Assembly (NCBI GenBank): GCA_902796815.1
Contig: CADBQL010000062.1
Location: forward strand, 1-7,185
DNA from: an uncultured Coriobacteriaceae bacterium
GTDB lineage: Bacteria > Actinomycetota > Coriobacteriia > Coriobacteriales > Eggerthellaceae
Direction: 5' to 3'
Length of the DNA stretch: 7,185 bases
The notes beneath the pieces were generated by a model that did no database searches, was not told the origin of the DNA, and saw only the letters and a list, made by a program, of their open reading frames with translations. Shown one piece after another: positions 5,723 through 7,185 of the stretch (its first letter is position 1; each line of letters opens with the position of its first letter). The position numbers and the translations under genes are program-made.

Positions 5723-6751
5723 TTAGGCTTCTGGATCGAGGAAATTGCCACGCAATTCAGATTCGAGCGCCTCGTCGATTTTGGGCGGCACGATCTGAAA
5801 AGCGAGCGTACCTTCGTTTACGAGCGGTGTGCGAGCCTCAAAGAAGACGGCACCGTCGCAAGGCGCCAACAACGTCTCCTTACAGATCCCGCGAAGCGGA
5901 TCAACAATTATCGCAAGTTCGCAGCCTGCACAAACGATATCGCCAACTTGTACGCGCGGACAAAAAATCCCACCACATGACGTGCTCACCGGCACGAGCG
6001 CATGCTCGGTGAGCTGCTGTGCCGCAAATCCGCGATGAGATGGGCATCTTATTACTCCGCGAGCATCAAGGAAACGCAACGTCGCACGAACGGCTTCCTG
6101 CGCAGTTTCGTGATCTATCAGCGATGTTTCCTTCGTATAAAGCGTATAGGCTTCGCAATCCCACAAACGCCAGTTGTAGTGGAGCGTCGTCGTGTCAAAC
6201 GAACCGGGAACATGATGGAGCACATAGGGCAACTCGAAGTCCGCTCCGTGATTGGCCTCCTGACCACAGCCATGCATGACGCGTACATGCGGCAGAAAGT
6301 CGCCTTGAAGGTAAAAACTCGAAAAGTGCACGCCGTATCGATAGCCTTTGACGAATTCGAAGAGGGCGGCAGCGATACGCTGGGTTGTTTCGCCATGATC
6401 GTATCCTGGAAACATGCGGTTGATATCCGTTTTGTCGCCTGGCCAAAAACGCCAACCGATAGCCGCTGATGCGGGATTTGCGCACGGAATCACCGCAATG
6501 AGCTGACCTGGCGTAAGCGCGCCTGCAACCTCAAGCTCGCCTAGACGCGAAACGATTTGCGAGCATATGAACGTTTGTTGAACCTCGTCGCCGCGCAATC
6601 CCGCAACGAGACAAGCCGCGCGTTCGAACTTGTTGAGATCTTCTGCACAAGAAACGGGATGACCGTCATCGTTAACGCCGAACATGAAGGCGAACATCTT
6701 GAGCGGCTCACGAAATGGAAGCGAAAACTCACCGATGACCTGCTCTATCAT
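5723..6751 (-). CDS. AstE/AspA-like M14 metallohydrolase paralogue with altered zinc site
   Basis: A 342-residue member of the succinylglutamate desuccinylase / aspartoacylase group of M14 zinc carboxypeptidase-fold enzymes, which hydrolyse N-acyl amino acids or related amides. The family's HGDE zinc motif appears as AGLRGDEVQQ (R53, D55, E56), so the first His ligand is Arg. The substrate-binding DLNR motif is kept as DINRMFPG (109-116). The second His is present in YGVHFSS (H142), but the usual DLH reads GVH. The probable catalytic Glu is E208 (YTKETS). The C-terminal part (about 255-325) is the beta-rich, lipoyl-like domain usual for this group: GGIFCPRVQVGDIV, LLAPCDGAVFF, NEGTLAF. The ATG overlaps the stop of the upstream paralogue (ATGA) and has its own strong GGGAGGAG site, so the two are co-transcribed and probably translationally coupled. 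It may be inactive, or bind metal differently, or act as a partner subunit. The substrate is unknown. Confidence 0.88.
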   Translation of the reverse strand: MIEQVIGEFSLPFREPLKMFAFMFGVNDDGHPVSCAEDLNKFERAACLVAGLRGDEVQQTFICSQIVSRLGELEVAGALTPGQLIAVIPCANPASAAIGWRFWPGDKTDINRMFPGYDHGETTQRIAAALFEFVKGYRYGVHFSSFYLQGDFLPHVRVMHGCGQEANHGADFELPYVLHHVPGSFDTTTLHYNWRLWDCEAYTLYTKETSLIDHETAQEAVRATLRFLDARGVIRCPSHRGFAAQQLTEHALVPVSTSCGGIFCPRVQVGDIVCAGCELAIIVDPLRGICKETLLAPCDGAVFFEARTPLVNEGTLAFQIVPPKIDEALESELRGNFLDPEA

Positions 6752-7185
6752 TGAGCTCCTCCCAGCACGCGCGCGATTAGGCTACCAGGATATACGATCG
6801 GGTATTCGCGCAACGTGAATAGCAGCCCAGAAGCGGGCGAGCGCAGTTCTTGAAGCGCCTCACCCGCACCGCTCTCCAAAACATGGCCCAGAACTTGGCC
6901 TTTTTCGACGATTACGCCATGCTCGACCTGCGGCATGAACAATCCTGCCACATCGGCATTCACAAACGAGACTTCGCCGTCATAGCTCACGACAGGCTTA
7001 CGTACCTTGGGCACCGGACCTTTCCAAATCCCAAGTTCTGCAAGAACCGAAATCATACCATCTGCCAGCTGCATGCCAACCGATGGCGTAATGCGCATAC
7101 CAACGCCTGCTTCGACGACGAGCGTGGGAACGTCAAGCGCGTTCATGCTAAATGCGAATGTGCCCTTGAGCACCGTCGCGTTGGC
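6748..7185 (-). CDS. AstE/AspA-like M14 metallohydrolase, C-terminal part (cut by window edge)
   Basis: The last 145 residues of a second M14 deacylase-like protein. The frame stays open to the right edge, so the N-terminal zinc motif (HxxE) and second His lie outside the window. The internal GTG at 7173 is not a credible start. Visible are ALDVPTLVVEAGVGMRI, where VVEAG (E25 of the visible part) matches the family's catalytic Glu, the following helix DGMISVLAELGIW, and the C-terminal beta-rich domain (AGLFMPQVEHGVIVEKGQVL, LRSPASGLLFTL, VYPGSLIARVL). It is upstream in the operon with the 5723-6751 paralogue and ends in TGA overlapping that gene's ATG. With the catalytic Glu intact, it may be the active member of the pair, but its metal site must be read from the adjoining sequence. 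The substrate is unknown. Confidence 0.85.
   Translation of the reverse strand, partial: ANATVLKGTFAFSMNALDVPTLVVEAGVGMRITPSVGMQLADGMISVLAELGIWKGPVPKVRKPVVSYDGEVSFVNADVAGLFMPQVEHGVIVEKGQVLGHVLESGAGEALQELRSPASGLLFTLREYPIVYPGSLIARVLGGAQ
6756..6763 (-). promoter_or_regulatory. Ribosome binding site for the second M14 gene
   Basis: On the minus strand GGGAGGAG precedes ATG 6751, with GGAGG 6 nt away. It lies within the last codons of the upstream gene, supporting the chosen start and a coupled operon. Confidence 0.7.

Noticed and set aside
6002..6469. A 155-codon plus-strand open frame opposite the M14 gene.
   Set aside because: It lies wholly antisense to conserved M14 motifs such as DINRMFPG and has no family resemblance.

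Overview
The window looks like a chromosomal stretch of a moderate-GC Actinomycetota, most likely a Coriobacteriia / Eggerthellaceae-type anaerobe. This rests on gene style: a fused TRAP permease with the pre-membrane motif KYDRESNTR, an actinobacterial-type SixA-CHAD fusion, and tandem AstE/AspA-like M14 genes. No rRNA or other taxonomic marker is present, so the assignment is an inference from recollection. No transposase, CRISPR array, phage gene or complete tRNA was seen.

Layout, left to right. (1) 1-2165, plus strand: the 3' part of a fused TRAP transporter permease (DctQ-DctM type), open at the left edge, with a long Ala/Lys/Glu-rich cytoplasmic N-terminus. (2) 2166-2308: a convergent intergenic gap with one GC-rich hairpin directly after each flanking stop codon. 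(3) 2309-3691, minus strand: a SixA-type histidine phosphatase fused to a CHAD polyphosphate-binding domain. (4) 3692-4038: a divergent intergenic region, AT-rich near its right end, with a 19-bp inverted repeat, a -10-like hexamer and a potentially structured leader. (5) 4039-5616, plus strand: an asparagine-synthetase-like protein with an intact ATP-dependent synthetase domain but a shortened glutaminase domain lacking the Cys nucleophile. (6) 5617-5722: a convergent gap with a third, related hairpin. (7) 5723-6751 and 6748-7185, minus strand: two adjacent AstE/AspA-like M14 metallohydrolases with an ATGA stop/start overlap. The upstream one runs off the right edge, and the downstream one has Arg in place of the first zinc-ligand His.

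How the genes work together: only the M14 pair is clearly an operon. The TRAP permease probably belongs to an operon to the left that supplies its substrate-binding protein. The SixA-CHAD and asparagine-synthetase-like genes are divergent and may share regulation from the 3692-4038 region. I see no single pathway joining all five genes. The most unusual items are the glutaminase-dead asparagine-synthetase-like enzyme with its leader, the three hairpins that share a GGGGTC-n-GACCCC-like core but have different, internally complementary outer arms, and the M14 pair with one altered metal site.
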